From: Actinomadura sp. KC216
GTDB lineage: Bacteria > Actinomycetota > Actinomycetes > Streptosporangiales > Streptosporangiaceae
DNA: 46,794 nt
Assembly (NCBI RefSeq): GCF_004348535.1
Contig: NZ_SMJX01000025.1
Span: 1-46,794 of the forward strand
Reading direction: 5' to 3'
The translations under genes and the position numbers were made by a program. Below are positions 16,811 through 24,828 of this stretch, piece after piece; the stretch's first letter is position 1; the number at the start of each line of letters is the position of its first letter. The notes under the pieces are model-generated. The model had not been told where the DNA came from, ran no database searches, and saw nothing but the letters and a program-made list of their open reading frames with translations.

Positions 16811-17581
16811 GTGCCGTCGCCGTCCCGCCGCCGTTTCGAGGAGAGGTCCGTCATCGTCACCGGCGCCGCGTCCGGCATCGGCCGGGAGACGGCCGTCCGC
16901 TTCGCGCGCGAGGGCGCGTTGGTGACCGTCGCGGACATCGACGAGGACGGTGCCCGGCAGACCGTCGGGGCCATCGCGGCGGGCGGCGGCGTGGCACGCG
17001 CCTGCCGGACCGACGTGGCGGATCCGGAGGCCGTCATGGCCATGGTGGACGGCGCGGCCACGGCGTACGGCGGGCCGCACGTCCTGCACAACAACGCCTA
17101 CTGGGCGCCGCTGGGCCGCCCGGTCGCGGACACGACCCTGGCGGAGTGGAACCGGACGATCGACACCACGCTGAGGAGCGTCTTCCTCGGCTGCAAGTAC
17201 GCGATCCCGCGCATGGTCGCCGAGGGCGGCGGGGTGATCGTCAACACGGCGTCGACGGCCGGCCTCGTGGCCAGCCCGAGCTTCGCCGCCTACATGGCGG
17301 CCAAGGGCGGTGTCATCGCGCTGACCAGGTCGATCGCGTTCGACTACGGCAAGCAGGGCATCCGGTGCAACGCGGTGGCCCCGGGGCTGATCAGGACCGC
17401 GGCCACCGACCCGGTGTTCCGCGACCAGGAACGGCTCGACTTCCTGACCGGCAAGCTGCTCGTCGGGCATCCCGGCGAGCCAAGGGACATCGCCGAGGCC
17501 GTCCTCTACCTCGCCGGGGACGAGTCCCGCTTCATGACGGGCCAGACGCTCGTCGTGGACGGCGGCCGGCTCATCGCATGA
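16811..17581 (+). CDS. short-chain dehydrogenase/reductase (SDR)
   Basis: A 256-residue classical SDR with T-G-A-A-S-G-I-G (residues 17-24), catalytic Ser in T-A-S-T-A-G and Y-M-A-A-K near residue 161. The usual N-N-A-G motif reads N-N-A-Y, a conservative oddity at a structural position. The GTG start has AAGGAGAG upstream. It lies after the transporter and before a hydrolase, so it likely acts on an imported substrate or intermediate. Confidence 0.87.
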   Translation: MPSPSRRRFEERSVIVTGAASGIGRETAVRFAREGALVTVADIDEDGARQTVGAIAAGGGVARACRTDVADPEAVMAMVDGAATAYGGPHVLHNNAYWAPLGRPVADTTLAEWNRTIDTTLRSVFLGCKYAIPRMVAEGGGVIVNTASTAGLVASPSFAAYMAAKGGVIALTRSIAFDYGKQGIRCNAVAPGLIRTAATDPVFRDQERLDFLTGKLLVGHPGEPRDIAEAVLYLAGDESRFMTGQTLVVDGGRLIA

Positions 17582-17612
17582 CGACAGATCGCAGACGAAA
17601 GGTGTGTGAGCG

Positions 17613-18746
17613 GTGATCGAGCTGCTCGGGATCCCGATGGCGGCGGGCGCCGGCATCGACATCTACTCCGGGGTGGCCCGGATGGCCGGGAAGGTGTGGG
17701 GGTCGCTGCACCGCGCGGCGGAACCGTCGCGGACGGCCGTCGTCGTGGTGCATCCGAGCTCGAACTTCCTCGGGCACTACCTGCTGGGCCCGCTCGCCGA
17801 GCGCGGCGTGGACGCCGTCGGCCTCAACACCCGGTACATCGGCAACGACAGCACGCTCATCATGGAGAACTGCGTGCTCGACGTCGGGGCGGCCATCGGG
17901 TTCCTGCGCGAGCGCGGCTACGAGAAGGTCGTCCTGATCGGGAACTCCGGCGGCGGCGGGCTCACCGCCTTCTACCAGAGCCAGGCCGAGTCCCCGACCG
18001 TGACCGCGACGCCCGCCGGCGACCCGCCCGACCTGACGAAGGCCGCGCTGCCGCCGGTGGACGGCCTCGTCTCGCTGATGGCCCACCCGGGCCGCGCCAT
18101 CGTGTACACCGAGTGGCTGGACCCGGCGATCGTCGACGAGCACGACCCGTCCGAACGCGACCCCGAGCTCGACATGTTCGACCCGCGCAACGGCCCGCCG
18201 TACAGCGCGGAGTTCGTCGAGCGGTACCGGGCCGCGCAGCTCGCCCGCGGCCGGCGGATCACCGCCCGGGTCCGCGAGCGGCTCGCCGAGCTGGACGAGC
18301 ACCCGCACGGGCTGCGCGACCTGCCGTTCCTGGTGCACGGCACGGTCGCCGACCCGCGGTTCCTCGACACGACCCTCGACGCGTCCGACCGCAAGCCCGG
18401 CACCCTGTGGGGTCCGCCGGTGACCGCGAACCTGCTGCCGGCGACGCTCGGCCACCACACCAGCCTGCGCTCCTGGCTGAGCCAGTGGAGCGTGGACGAC
18501 TCCAACTGCGACGGCCCCTACCACCTGGCGCGGACCCACGTCCCGACGCTCGTCATGTACGGCACCGCCGACCAGGTCTGCTTCCCGAGCCACGCCCGGT
18601 CGATGTACGAGGCGATCCCGCACGACGACCGGCGGCTCGTGCCGGTCGAGGGCGGCAGCCACTACCTGCAAGGACAGCCGGGCCTGGTCGCGTACGTCGC
18701 GGACACGCTGGTCGGCTGGCTGGAGGAGAAGGGATTGCGCGCGTGA
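17613..18746 (+). CDS. alpha/beta hydrolase
   Basis: A 377-residue alpha/beta hydrolase, longer than typical ring-fission hydrolases (about 280). The nucleophile elbow reads G-N-S112-G-G-G-G, the oxyanion strand V-V-V-V-H-P-S-S-N is near residues 43-51, and the candidate catalytic His is in G-G-S-H-Y-L-Q-G near the C terminus. An Asp in the segment G-T-A-D-Q-V could complete the triad. Its 3' end overlaps the cupin gene by four bases. It may cleave an ester, lactone or C-C bond; the bond type is not evident. Confidence 0.82.
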   Translation: MIELLGIPMAAGAGIDIYSGVARMAGKVWGSLHRAAEPSRTAVVVVHPSSNFLGHYLLGPLAERGVDAVGLNTRYIGNDSTLIMENCVLDVGAAIGFLRERGYEKVVLIGNSGGGGLTAFYQSQAESPTVTATPAGDPPDLTKAALPPVDGLVSLMAHPGRAIVYTEWLDPAIVDEHDPSERDPELDMFDPRNGPPYSAEFVERYRAAQLARGRRITARVRERLAELDEHPHGLRDLPFLVHGTVADPRFLDTTLDASDRKPGTLWGPPVTANLLPATLGHHTSLRSWLSQWSVDDSNCDGPYHLARTHVPTLVMYGTADQVCFPSHARSMYEAIPHDDRRLVPVEGGSHYLQGQPGLVAYVADTLVGWLEEKGLRA

Positions 18747-19480
18747 CTGAGCTGCATCCGGATTTCGCCGACCTCGCCGTCCGGCCCGGCGAGTCGCACA
18801 TCACCGCCAGGCATGAGCTGTTCGACGTCGTCAACGTCATCGAGTTCGGCGGCGCGGCGGACCGCCCGACGCACGTGCCCGCCGAACTCGGCGCGGTCGG
18901 GCCCGTCTCGATCTGGGAGTCCACCGGCGCCGCGGACCGCCTGCCGTTCTGGAACACCAACCTCGACGGCGACCAGTTCCTCTACATCGTGCACGGCAGC
19001 GTCCGGGTCGAGTTCAAGGAGACCGAGGGCGACGAGCACTACGGCCACTACATCGGCAGGACCGGCGACCTGCTGCGGCTCCCCAAGGACGTCGCCCACC
19101 GGACCTACTCCGGCGACGGTAGGCGGCGCATCAGCCTGGAGCTCATGCCGCGCAACCCGTTCTGGGACGACCTCGGCGCCGAACCGGTCACGCCGGACAC
19201 GAGCCGGCGGGCCGGCGGTTTCGCCTTCGAGATCCACGACACGGAGGTCGAGATCACCTGGCCCGGCGGCGGCGCGCTTAGCACTCCGCGCGACCTGTTC
19301 ACGCGCGGGCTGCACGCGCTGTGCGCCTACGAGCTGCACCTCGGGCACAACGAGTTCGACGGCGGCTTCGTCGTCCACGACCTCGGCGAGCGGGTGCGGC
19401 TGAAGGCGCCCGGCCATGCCGAGACGCTGGACGGCCGGGACGTGCTCGCGGTCTTCCACGGCCTCCGCGACGCGCTCTAG
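18743..19480 (+). CDS. cupin-domain protein, homogentisate dioxygenase-like fold
   Basis: A 245-residue protein with a cupin core: F-L-Y-I-V-H-G-S-V-R-V-E-F near residues 76-88 and G-D-L-L-R-L-P-K-D-V-A-H-R-T-Y near residues 107-121. The arrangement recalls HmgA-like ring-cleavage enzymes. The canonical H-x-H...E ligand set of the first motif is not present; the equivalent line has G-D-Q-F. It may be a divergent dioxygenase or a non-catalytic cupin. The GTG start overlaps the hydrolase stop, and its TAG overlaps the stop of the convergent aldolase gene. Confidence 0.7.
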   Translation: MTELHPDFADLAVRPGESHITARHELFDVVNVIEFGGAADRPTHVPAELGAVGPVSIWESTGAADRLPFWNTNLDGDQFLYIVHGSVRVEFKETEGDEHYGHYIGRTGDLLRLPKDVAHRTYSGDGRRRISLELMPRNPFWDDLGAEPVTPDTSRRAGGFAFEIHDTEVEITWPGGGALSTPRDLFTRGLHALCAYELHLGHNEFDGGFVVHDLGERVRLKAPGHAETLDGRDVLAVFHGLRDAL

Positions 19481-20223
19481 CCCGGTCGCCGGTCCGGCGG
19501 CGGGAGGCGGCTGAGCTCGTGCCGCCAGGCCGTGGCCTCGTTGAAGGCGCCGCCGAGGTCGGGAAGCTCGGCGAGGTCACGGCCTGGAAGGTCGCGCAGC
19601 GTCCCGCCCGCGCTCGCGACCGTGAGCGACATCCGCGCGATGGCGTCGACCGAGATCGCGCGCAGCACCGCCTCCGGCACCGTGGCGCCGGTGCTGGTGA
19701 TGCCGTGCCCGCGGAGCAGGACCACGGCCCTGTCGCCGAGCGCGTTGACCATTTCTCCGGCCAGCCGCCGGTCGCGGACCAGCACGCCGCGCGGATACAC
19801 GGGCACCCCGGCCTGGGCGAGCCGGGCACCGGGAATGTCGAACGCGCCGACGATGGGCCGGATCGCCAGCCCGGCCAGGTCGGCCGCCACGACGGCGGGC
19901 GGGTGGGCGTGGACGACGGCCTGGACGTCCGGACGCCGCCGCAGCACCTCGGTGTGCAGGGGCAGCTCGTTCGGGGGCGTCCAGCCTCCGTCGAGCTCGC
20001 CCTCGGCCGCCGGTGCGCCGTCGAGGTCCAGCAGGTGGACGTCCGCCGCGGTCGTGTGCGCGAGGCCGCGCTCGTGCGGCCCGCGGCAGCGGACGAGGAG
20101 CCGGTCGGGGCCGGCCCGCAGGCTGATGTGGCCGAGGATCCCGTCCGCCAGCCCCCGGACGGCCAGCACGCGGCAGGCGTCGGCGATCTGCCGGCGAAGC
20201 TCGGCGAAGGGTTCGGTCATCAT
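19477..20223 (-). CDS. class II aldolase/adducin family protein
   Basis: A 248-residue protein of the class II aldolase fold with the zinc-binding H-A-H pair in A-V-V-H-A-H-P-P and a third His in L-L-R-G-H-G-I. It may be an aldolase, epimerase or decarboxylase for a hydroxy-keto acid product. ATG 20223 overlaps the reductase stop; the adjacent ATG 20220 has better spacing to GGAAGG. It is the last gene of the dioxygenase operon, and its stop codon overlaps that of the convergent cupin gene. Confidence 0.83.
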   Translation of the reverse strand: MMTEPFAELRRQIADACRVLAVRGLADGILGHISLRAGPDRLLVRCRGPHERGLAHTTAADVHLLDLDGAPAAEGELDGGWTPPNELPLHTEVLRRRPDVQAVVHAHPPAVVAADLAGLAIRPIVGAFDIPGARLAQAGVPVYPRGVLVRDRRLAGEMVNALGDRAVVLLRGHGITSTGATVPEAVLRAISVDAIARMSLTVASAGGTLRDLPGRDLAELPDLGGAFNEATAWRHELSRLPPPDRRPG

Positions 20224-21452
20224 CGCCTTCCTGTCGGCCGGGCGTCGGCGAGCACGTCCAGCTCGGCGATCGCCTGGGTGTAATCCGCCTCCGCGGCCAG
20301 GAGCCGCCGGCACGTGACCAGCGCTCGCGGCCAGTTGAGGGTGACGGCGGCGCCGAGGCGCCCGGTGGTGTCGGTGTAGGCGACGGCGGCGCGCGGCCTG
20401 TCACCGGTGAGGTCGCCGATCAGCGTGTGGCCGCCCATCCGGGCCGGGCTGCCGGCGATCTGGATCTTCCAGCCGTACTGGTCGCTCCACACGTACTCCA
20501 CCGGCCGGTAGGGGAGCGGTTCGCCGGGGCGGACGATGGCGCGGGCCACGCACGCCGCCTGCTCGACGGCGTTCGTCCAGTGCTCCACCCGGACGTGCCC
20601 GCCATGGCGCGGGTGCGGCCACCGGGCCACGTCACCGGCCGCGAACACGTCCTGCGTTCCCCGGGCGCGGCAGTACTCGTCGCAGATCACGCCGTCGGCG
20701 ATGTCCAGGCCGGACGAGCGCAGCCACCCGTCGTTGGGCACGGCCCCGATCCCGACGACGACCGTCGACGCCGCCAGGACGCTTCCGTCGTCCAGGAGCA
20801 CCCGGAGATCACCGCTCGTCCCCTCGATGGCGACCACTGCGGTGCCGAAGCGGGTCCGGACGCCGTGGCGCTCATGGATCCCGGTCAGCAGCGGCCCGAC
20901 CTGCGGGCCGAGGACCCGCGCCATCGGATCGGGGAGGGGATCGACGACGGTGACCGGGCGGCCGAGCCCGCTCGCCGCGGCGGCCACCTCGGCACCGATG
21001 AACCCCCCGCCGACCACGACGACCTCGCCTCCCCGCAGAAGGTCGCGCCGCAGCGCGGCGCTGTCCTGGAGGGTCCGCAGCACGTGGACGCCGTCGCGCG
21101 CGGCCCACGGCGAGGGCCGCGCGGACGCACCGGTCGCGATCACGCACACGTCGTAGGGCACGCGCGTGCCGTCGGCGAGCCTGACCTGCTTGTCCGCGAC
21201 GTCCAGGTGCTCGGCCGCGGCTCCCAGCCGCAACTCGATCCGCTCGTCCGCAGGCCCGCCGTTCAGCAGGGACAGCCTGCCGGTGTCCCAGGCGCCCGTA
21301 AGGAAGTGCTTCGACAGGGGCGGCTTGTCATAAGGCTCGGTGTTCTCGGCGCCGACGACGAGGACGCGGCCGTCGAAACCGCCGGCGGACAGGGCCTGGG
21401 CGGTGCGGATACCCGCCACCGACGAGCCGACCACGACCGCGGTGCGGCTCAT
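20220..21452 (-). CDS. FAD-dependent ferredoxin reductase of the dioxygenase system
   Basis: A 410-residue two-dinucleotide-domain flavoprotein: the N-terminal FAD motif V-V-G-S-S-V-A-G (residues 7-14), NAD motif V-V-V-V-G-G-G-F-I-G-A-E near residue 145, and D-V-F-A-A-G-D-V-A near residue 267. It matches the reductases that feed electrons from NADH to oxygenase ferredoxins. ATG 21452 overlaps the ferredoxin stop by four bases, confirming its place in the electron chain. Confidence 0.9.
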   Translation of the reverse strand: MSRTAVVVGSSVAGIRTAQALSAGGFDGRVLVVGAENTEPYDKPPLSKHFLTGAWDTGRLSLLNGGPADERIELRLGAAAEHLDVADKQVRLADGTRVPYDVCVIATGASARPSPWAARDGVHVLRTLQDSAALRRDLLRGGEVVVVGGGFIGAEVAAAASGLGRPVTVVDPLPDPMARVLGPQVGPLLTGIHERHGVRTRFGTAVVAIEGTSGDLRVLLDDGSVLAASTVVVGIGAVPNDGWLRSSGLDIADGVICDEYCRARGTQDVFAAGDVARWPHPRHGGHVRVEHWTNAVEQAACVARAIVRPGEPLPYRPVEYVWSDQYGWKIQIAGSPARMGGHTLIGDLTGDRPRAAVAYTDTTGRLGAAVTLNWPRALVTCRRLLAAEADYTQAIAELDVLADARPTGRR

Positions 21453-21646
21453 TCGCCCTCGACGGTCAGCGCCGAGACCGGACAGCTCCGGGCCGCTTCC
21501 TCGACGCGCTGCCGGTCCTCTTCGGGGACGCGCTCTTTCAGCAGCACGACGACGCCGTCGTCATCGATGTCGTAGACGTCCGAGGCGCCGGTGACGCAGT
21601 TCGCATAGCCCTGGCAGGCGCTTTTGTCAGCCCGGACGATGGGCAT
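21449..21646 (-). CDS. [3Fe-4S]-type ferredoxin
   Basis: A 65-residue acidic ferredoxin with Cys11, Cys17 and Cys55 (C-x5-C and C-P-V), the three-cysteine pattern of [3Fe-4S] ferredoxins. It would carry electrons from the reductase to the Rieske oxygenase. Actinobacterial oxygenases such as those for phenanthrene and phthalate are known to use this ferredoxin type rather than a Rieske ferredoxin. The start ATG 21646 has AAAGGAGTG upstream. Confidence 0.92.
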   Translation of the reverse strand: MPIVRADKSACQGYANCVTGASDVYDIDDDGVVVLLKERVPEEDRQRVEEAARSCPVSALTVEGE

Positions 21647-21680
21647 GGCGACACTCCTTTCCTTTTCTGTGAGGCGTCCC

Positions 21681-22466
21681 TCAGGCTTTGGCGGCCATGC
21701 CGCCGTCCGGATGCACGACGTCGCCGGTGATCCCCCGGGACCGCGACGAGGCGAGGAACACATAGCTCCACGCGTGGTCCTCGCCGCTCAACGCGACGCC
21801 CAGCGGAGTGCGCGCGGCCAGGTCGGCGGCACGGCCCGGGGTGTCGTCAAGCCGCCGCGACTGCTGTCCCAGGCTGGGGATTCCCCGCAGGTCGGTGTTG
21901 AGCGTGCCGCCCGGTGCGACACCGTTGACCCGGACGTCCGGCGCCAGCTCGTGCGCCAGCGACGTCACCAGCCCGCGCACCGCGAACTTGGACGACACGT
22001 ACAGCACACCGCCCCGCCCGGGGTAGTAGGCGGACGTCGACTCGGTGAGCACGATCGAGCCGCGCGACTCGCGAAGCGCGGGCAGCGCCGCCTTCACGGC
22101 GTGCAGGTGGCTCTTGACGTTGGTCGAGAACATCTCCGCGAACGCGTCGTCGATCACGTCGGCGTCCAGGTCCTCCAGGCCGCGGTAGAAGTCGAACACC
22201 CCGACGCAGCTGACCAGCACGTCCAGGCCGCCGAACGCGGAGACCGCCGCCGCGACGGCCTCGTCGTTCGCCTCCCGCGTCGTCGCGTCGCCGACCGTGA
22301 CGGGCACGTCGGGAAGCGCCTCGCCGATCGCGATGGCCTTGCCCGCGTCCCGTTCCAGCACGGCGACGGACGCGCCCTCCGCGCGGAACGCGTCGAGGAC
22401 CGCGCGCCCGATGCCCGAGCCGGCGCCCACGACGAGCGCGCGCCGCCCGTCCAGCCATCCGGTCAT
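21681..22466 (-). CDS. cis-dihydrodiol dehydrogenase-like SDR
   Basis: A 261-residue SDR with G-A-G-S-G-I-G near residues 14-20, Ser in T-E-S-T-S-A-Y-Y and Y-V-S-S-K near residue 157. The length, the S-C-V-G replacement of N-N-A-G and the C-terminal T-G-D-V-V-H-P-D-G-G-M segment resemble the BphB/HcaB dihydrodiol dehydrogenases. It would rearomatise the cis-dihydrodiol made by the upstream Rieske dioxygenase. ATG 22466 overlaps the preceding stop by four bases. Confidence 0.85.
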   Translation of the reverse strand: MTGWLDGRRALVVGAGSGIGRAVLDAFRAEGASVAVLERDAGKAIAIGEALPDVPVTVGDATTREANDEAVAAAVSAFGGLDVLVSCVGVFDFYRGLEDLDADVIDDAFAEMFSTNVKSHLHAVKAALPALRESRGSIVLTESTSAYYPGRGGVLYVSSKFAVRGLVTSLAHELAPDVRVNGVAPGGTLNTDLRGIPSLGQQSRRLDDTPGRAADLAARTPLGVALSGEDHAWSYVFLASSRSRGITGDVVHPDGGMAAKA

Positions 22467-22786
22467 TCGCCGTCCTCCACGTCCGGTTCGTCCTTCACGA
22501 GCGAGCCGAACGGGTGGCCGATCATCTCCGAGAACGTCGCGGTCTGCTGCCAGGTCAGCGCCTCCAGCTCCAGCGGGCACAGCGCGATCCACTGCCCCGA
22601 GCGCGGGGACTCCACCAGCAGCCGGGCGCCGTTGCGCGTCTCGACCTTGGTGACCCTGATCTCGGAGAACTCGTTGCCCAGCACGAGCGTCTCGCCCTGG
22701 GCGTGCTCCAGCAGCCGCAGCCGCTCACGCTCGGCCCGCGCGGCGTTGTCGGCGTCCTCCCGCTCGCCTTCCCAGCCGATCGTCAT
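22463..22786 (-). CDS. small conserved-looking protein of the dioxygenase operon, unknown function
   Basis: A 107-residue acidic protein. It has an N-terminal charged helix (residues 5-28), then a compact beta region with E-I-R-V-T-K-V-E-T-R-N-G and S-P-R-S-G-Q-W-I-A-L, followed by L-E-A-L-T-W-Q. No cysteine or histidine cluster suggests a cofactor. It overlaps its neighbours by four bases on both sides, which is strong evidence for a real, co-translated gene. It might be an assembly or structural factor for the oxygenase; that is inference. Confidence 0.75.
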   Translation of the reverse strand: MTIGWEGEREDADNAARAERERLRLLEHAQGETLVLGNEFSEIRVTKVETRNGARLLVESPRSGQWIALCPLELEALTWQQTATFSEMIGHPFGSLVKDEPDVEDGE

Positions 22787-23370
22787 AGGAAGATCGCAAG
22801 GTTCTGCATGCGGATCACCGATTCGTCCACCAGGATGGTGCGCCGCGCCAGCCGCCAGCCTCCGGCCTCACGCCGCAGCAGGTCCTCCCGCCCGGCCGAG
22901 ACCAGGGACGGCTCGCGGACGTCGCCGCGGCTGCGGAACAGCAGCACCCCGGAGTCGACGATGAGATGGTCGTTGTCACCGGTCGCGAACGTGCGCACAT
23001 TGGTGACGTGGTGGCGCAGCCTGGACGGGGGGTCCTCCGTCCAGGCGTGCTCGGTCAGGAACCGGGCGACGCGCCGTGACAGGGAGTACTTGTTCTCATC
23101 GAAATGCGCGGCGCCGGGCGCGGTGTCGAAACCCGTTCCCAAGGCGGTCGTCACCCGCACGGGCATCAAATAGTGGATGTCATCGGTCAGCAAATCCAGC
23201 CACTGCGTGTACGCCTGATCGTCCAGCAGATACGCCTCGTCGACGAGCCACTGGTGCGCCAGCAAATGGCGTTCGTCACCGAAAGGCAAAGTGGAACCGG
23301 TGCGCTGTTCCCGCGGAGCGTGGCCACCCAGGACCGACCGTGCCGAATGGGTGCTCTGCTCGCCGGTCAC
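22783..23370 (-). CDS. aromatic-ring-hydroxylating dioxygenase beta subunit
   Basis: A 195-residue NTF2-like small subunit. It shows E-A-Y-L-L-D-D-Q-A-Y-T-Q-W-L-D-L-L-T-D-D, then Y-L-M-P-V-R-V-T, and the C-terminal R-x-D-L-L-R-R pattern, all typical for beta subunits of Rieske dioxygenases. It supports the alpha3beta3 assembly and has no cofactor. The GTG start overlaps the alpha stop by four bases. Confidence 0.9.
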   Translation of the reverse strand: MTGEQSTHSARSVLGGHAPREQRTGSTLPFGDERHLLAHQWLVDEAYLLDDQAYTQWLDLLTDDIHYLMPVRVTTALGTGFDTAPGAAHFDENKYSLSRRVARFLTEHAWTEDPPSRLRHHVTNVRTFATGDNDHLIVDSGVLLFRSRGDVREPSLVSAGREDLLRREAGGWRLARRTILVDESVIRMQNLAIFL

Positions 23371-24755
23371 TGCCCGGCCTCCGCCCGCCGGCCGTTGGTC
23401 CCGACCTCGACGCCCGCCGCTTTCGGCATCGGCCGTTCCATGTGGTCCGCCCAGCGCCGGAGCAGCGCGCGCTGATTGTGCTCGCTGTATCCCGTACGGG
23501 CGGTGCCGGGCCCGCTGAACCCCTCCGGAGGCAAGGCGGGAGAGACCTCGGTACCGTCCTCCAGCAGGCCCATCCGGCTGTTCAGCATGAGCCGCCGCGC
23601 CATTGATCCCGCGGCCGTGTTGGTCAATGACACCCAGTTCTCGACGTCGTCCTGCTCGAACATTCCCGTGCTGCCGAAGCACATCAGATACGCCTTGTAG
23701 GAGAGGCGTTTGAACTCCTCAGGAGCCTCGGCGTCCACGGCGAACCAGGACAGGACCTCGGTCTCGTCCTGGCTGACCGGTTGCCACTGCCGGACGGAGA
23801 TGAACGGGACGACGTCGTTGGAGTCCTCGACGCGCGGCCAGTTGTGCACGAAGCTCAGGTTCGGGAACACCGAGGCCGCCGAGATCATGAACCCGTCCCG
23901 GCCGATGACCTCGCACTGCTCCCGCGACCATTCCCGCTTCATCCGGGCGATCATCTCGTCGGGATAGCCGACATAGCGCAACCGCTCGTCCAGGCCGCCG
24001 GGCGGCAGCTTGTACGTGGTGCCGCCGCCATTCCCGGCCCAGTAGGTGGCTCCGTCCCGGCGCTTCTCCGCCTTGGGCTCGCGGAACAGCCCGATCTCCA
24101 CCACGCTCGTGTGGGTCTGTGGCGTGTGGTACATGTCGCCGGCGAAGTTCTCCGCCCCGATCTTCCAGTTCGCCTTGACCCGCCAGCGCTGCGGGCCGCG
24201 CATTTCAATACCGCTCGGGCTCTGCTTGGTGTAGTAGTCGAGATAGAACGTGAAGTCTCCGAGGTATTCCCGCAGCGACGGCGCGTCACCGTCCAGGCTG
24301 ATGAAGATCATGCCGTTATAGGAGTCGATCTTCGGTGCGCGCAGCAGCCGCTGGCTCTTGCGCTTGAACCCCGCCTCCCCGCCATAGGCGTCCTGGTGAA
24401 ACGGCAGGCCGACGATCCGGCCGTCATTCCGGTAGGACCATCCGTGGTACGGGCAGCGGAAATGCGACGCGTTGCCCATCTCGGCCCGGCAGACCTGCAT
24501 GCCCCGGTGCAGGCACATGTTGAAGTGCGCGTGGATCTCGCCCTTCTCGTCGCGGACGACGATGAACGAATCGTCCAGGACGCGGCGGACGACGTAGTCG
24601 CCCGCGCTGGGGATCTCCGACTCATGGGCGACGAACATCCACGCTCTGCCGAACACGCGTTCCTTCTCCAGCGCGAACACGTGCTCGTCGTTGTAGATGT
24701 GCGCCGGGATCATGCCCCGCCGCACGCTGCCCAGCACACCCGCTTGGTCGATCAT
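23367..24755 (-). CDS. Rieske aromatic-ring-hydroxylating dioxygenase alpha subunit
   Basis: A 462-residue catalytic subunit. The Rieske cluster motif is C81-L-H83 with C101-P-Y-H104. The mononuclear iron site is visible as N203-x3-D207-x2-H210-x4-H215, and an Asp in F-E-Q-D-D (369-370) is the likely third ligand. It would insert both atoms of O2 into an aromatic ring as a cis-dihydrodiol. I chose ATG 24755, with GGGGAG nine bases upstream, over GTG 24782. The operon continues with beta subunit, dehydrogenase, ferredoxin and reductase. Substrate class cannot be read from sequence alone. Confidence 0.92.
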   Translation of the reverse strand: MIDQAGVLGSVRRGMIPAHIYNDEHVFALEKERVFGRAWMFVAHESEIPSAGDYVVRRVLDDSFIVVRDEKGEIHAHFNMCLHRGMQVCRAEMGNASHFRCPYHGWSYRNDGRIVGLPFHQDAYGGEAGFKRKSQRLLRAPKIDSYNGMIFISLDGDAPSLREYLGDFTFYLDYYTKQSPSGIEMRGPQRWRVKANWKIGAENFAGDMYHTPQTHTSVVEIGLFREPKAEKRRDGATYWAGNGGGTTYKLPPGGLDERLRYVGYPDEMIARMKREWSREQCEVIGRDGFMISAASVFPNLSFVHNWPRVEDSNDVVPFISVRQWQPVSQDETEVLSWFAVDAEAPEEFKRLSYKAYLMCFGSTGMFEQDDVENWVSLTNTAAGSMARRLMLNSRMGLLEDGTEVSPALPPEGFSGPGTARTGYSEHNQRALLRRWADHMERPMPKAAGVEVGTNGRRAEAGQ

Positions 24756-24803
24756 CCGCGACGTCTCCCCACGGTCTCCCACCCGAACAGCTCACCCAAG
24801 TTT

Positions 24804-24828
24804 CTCTGTACTACAGAGCGTTCCTCTG
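24804..24828. promoter_or_regulatory. IclR-type operator candidate 4, variant with stacked half-sites
   Basis: CAGAG at 24814-24818 and CTCTG at 24824-24828 match the island palindrome with one changed base in each arm and the same 5-base centre. A further CTCTG at 24804-24808 lies 10 bases to the left, so three half-sites are spaced one helical turn apart. It is 59 bases before the dioxygenase alpha start. Confidence 0.6.

Noticed and set aside
17571..18671. A 366-codon frame opposite the alpha/beta hydrolase
   Set aside because: It has no ribosome binding site or domain, and the opposite strand carries a clear hydrolase with nucleophile motif.
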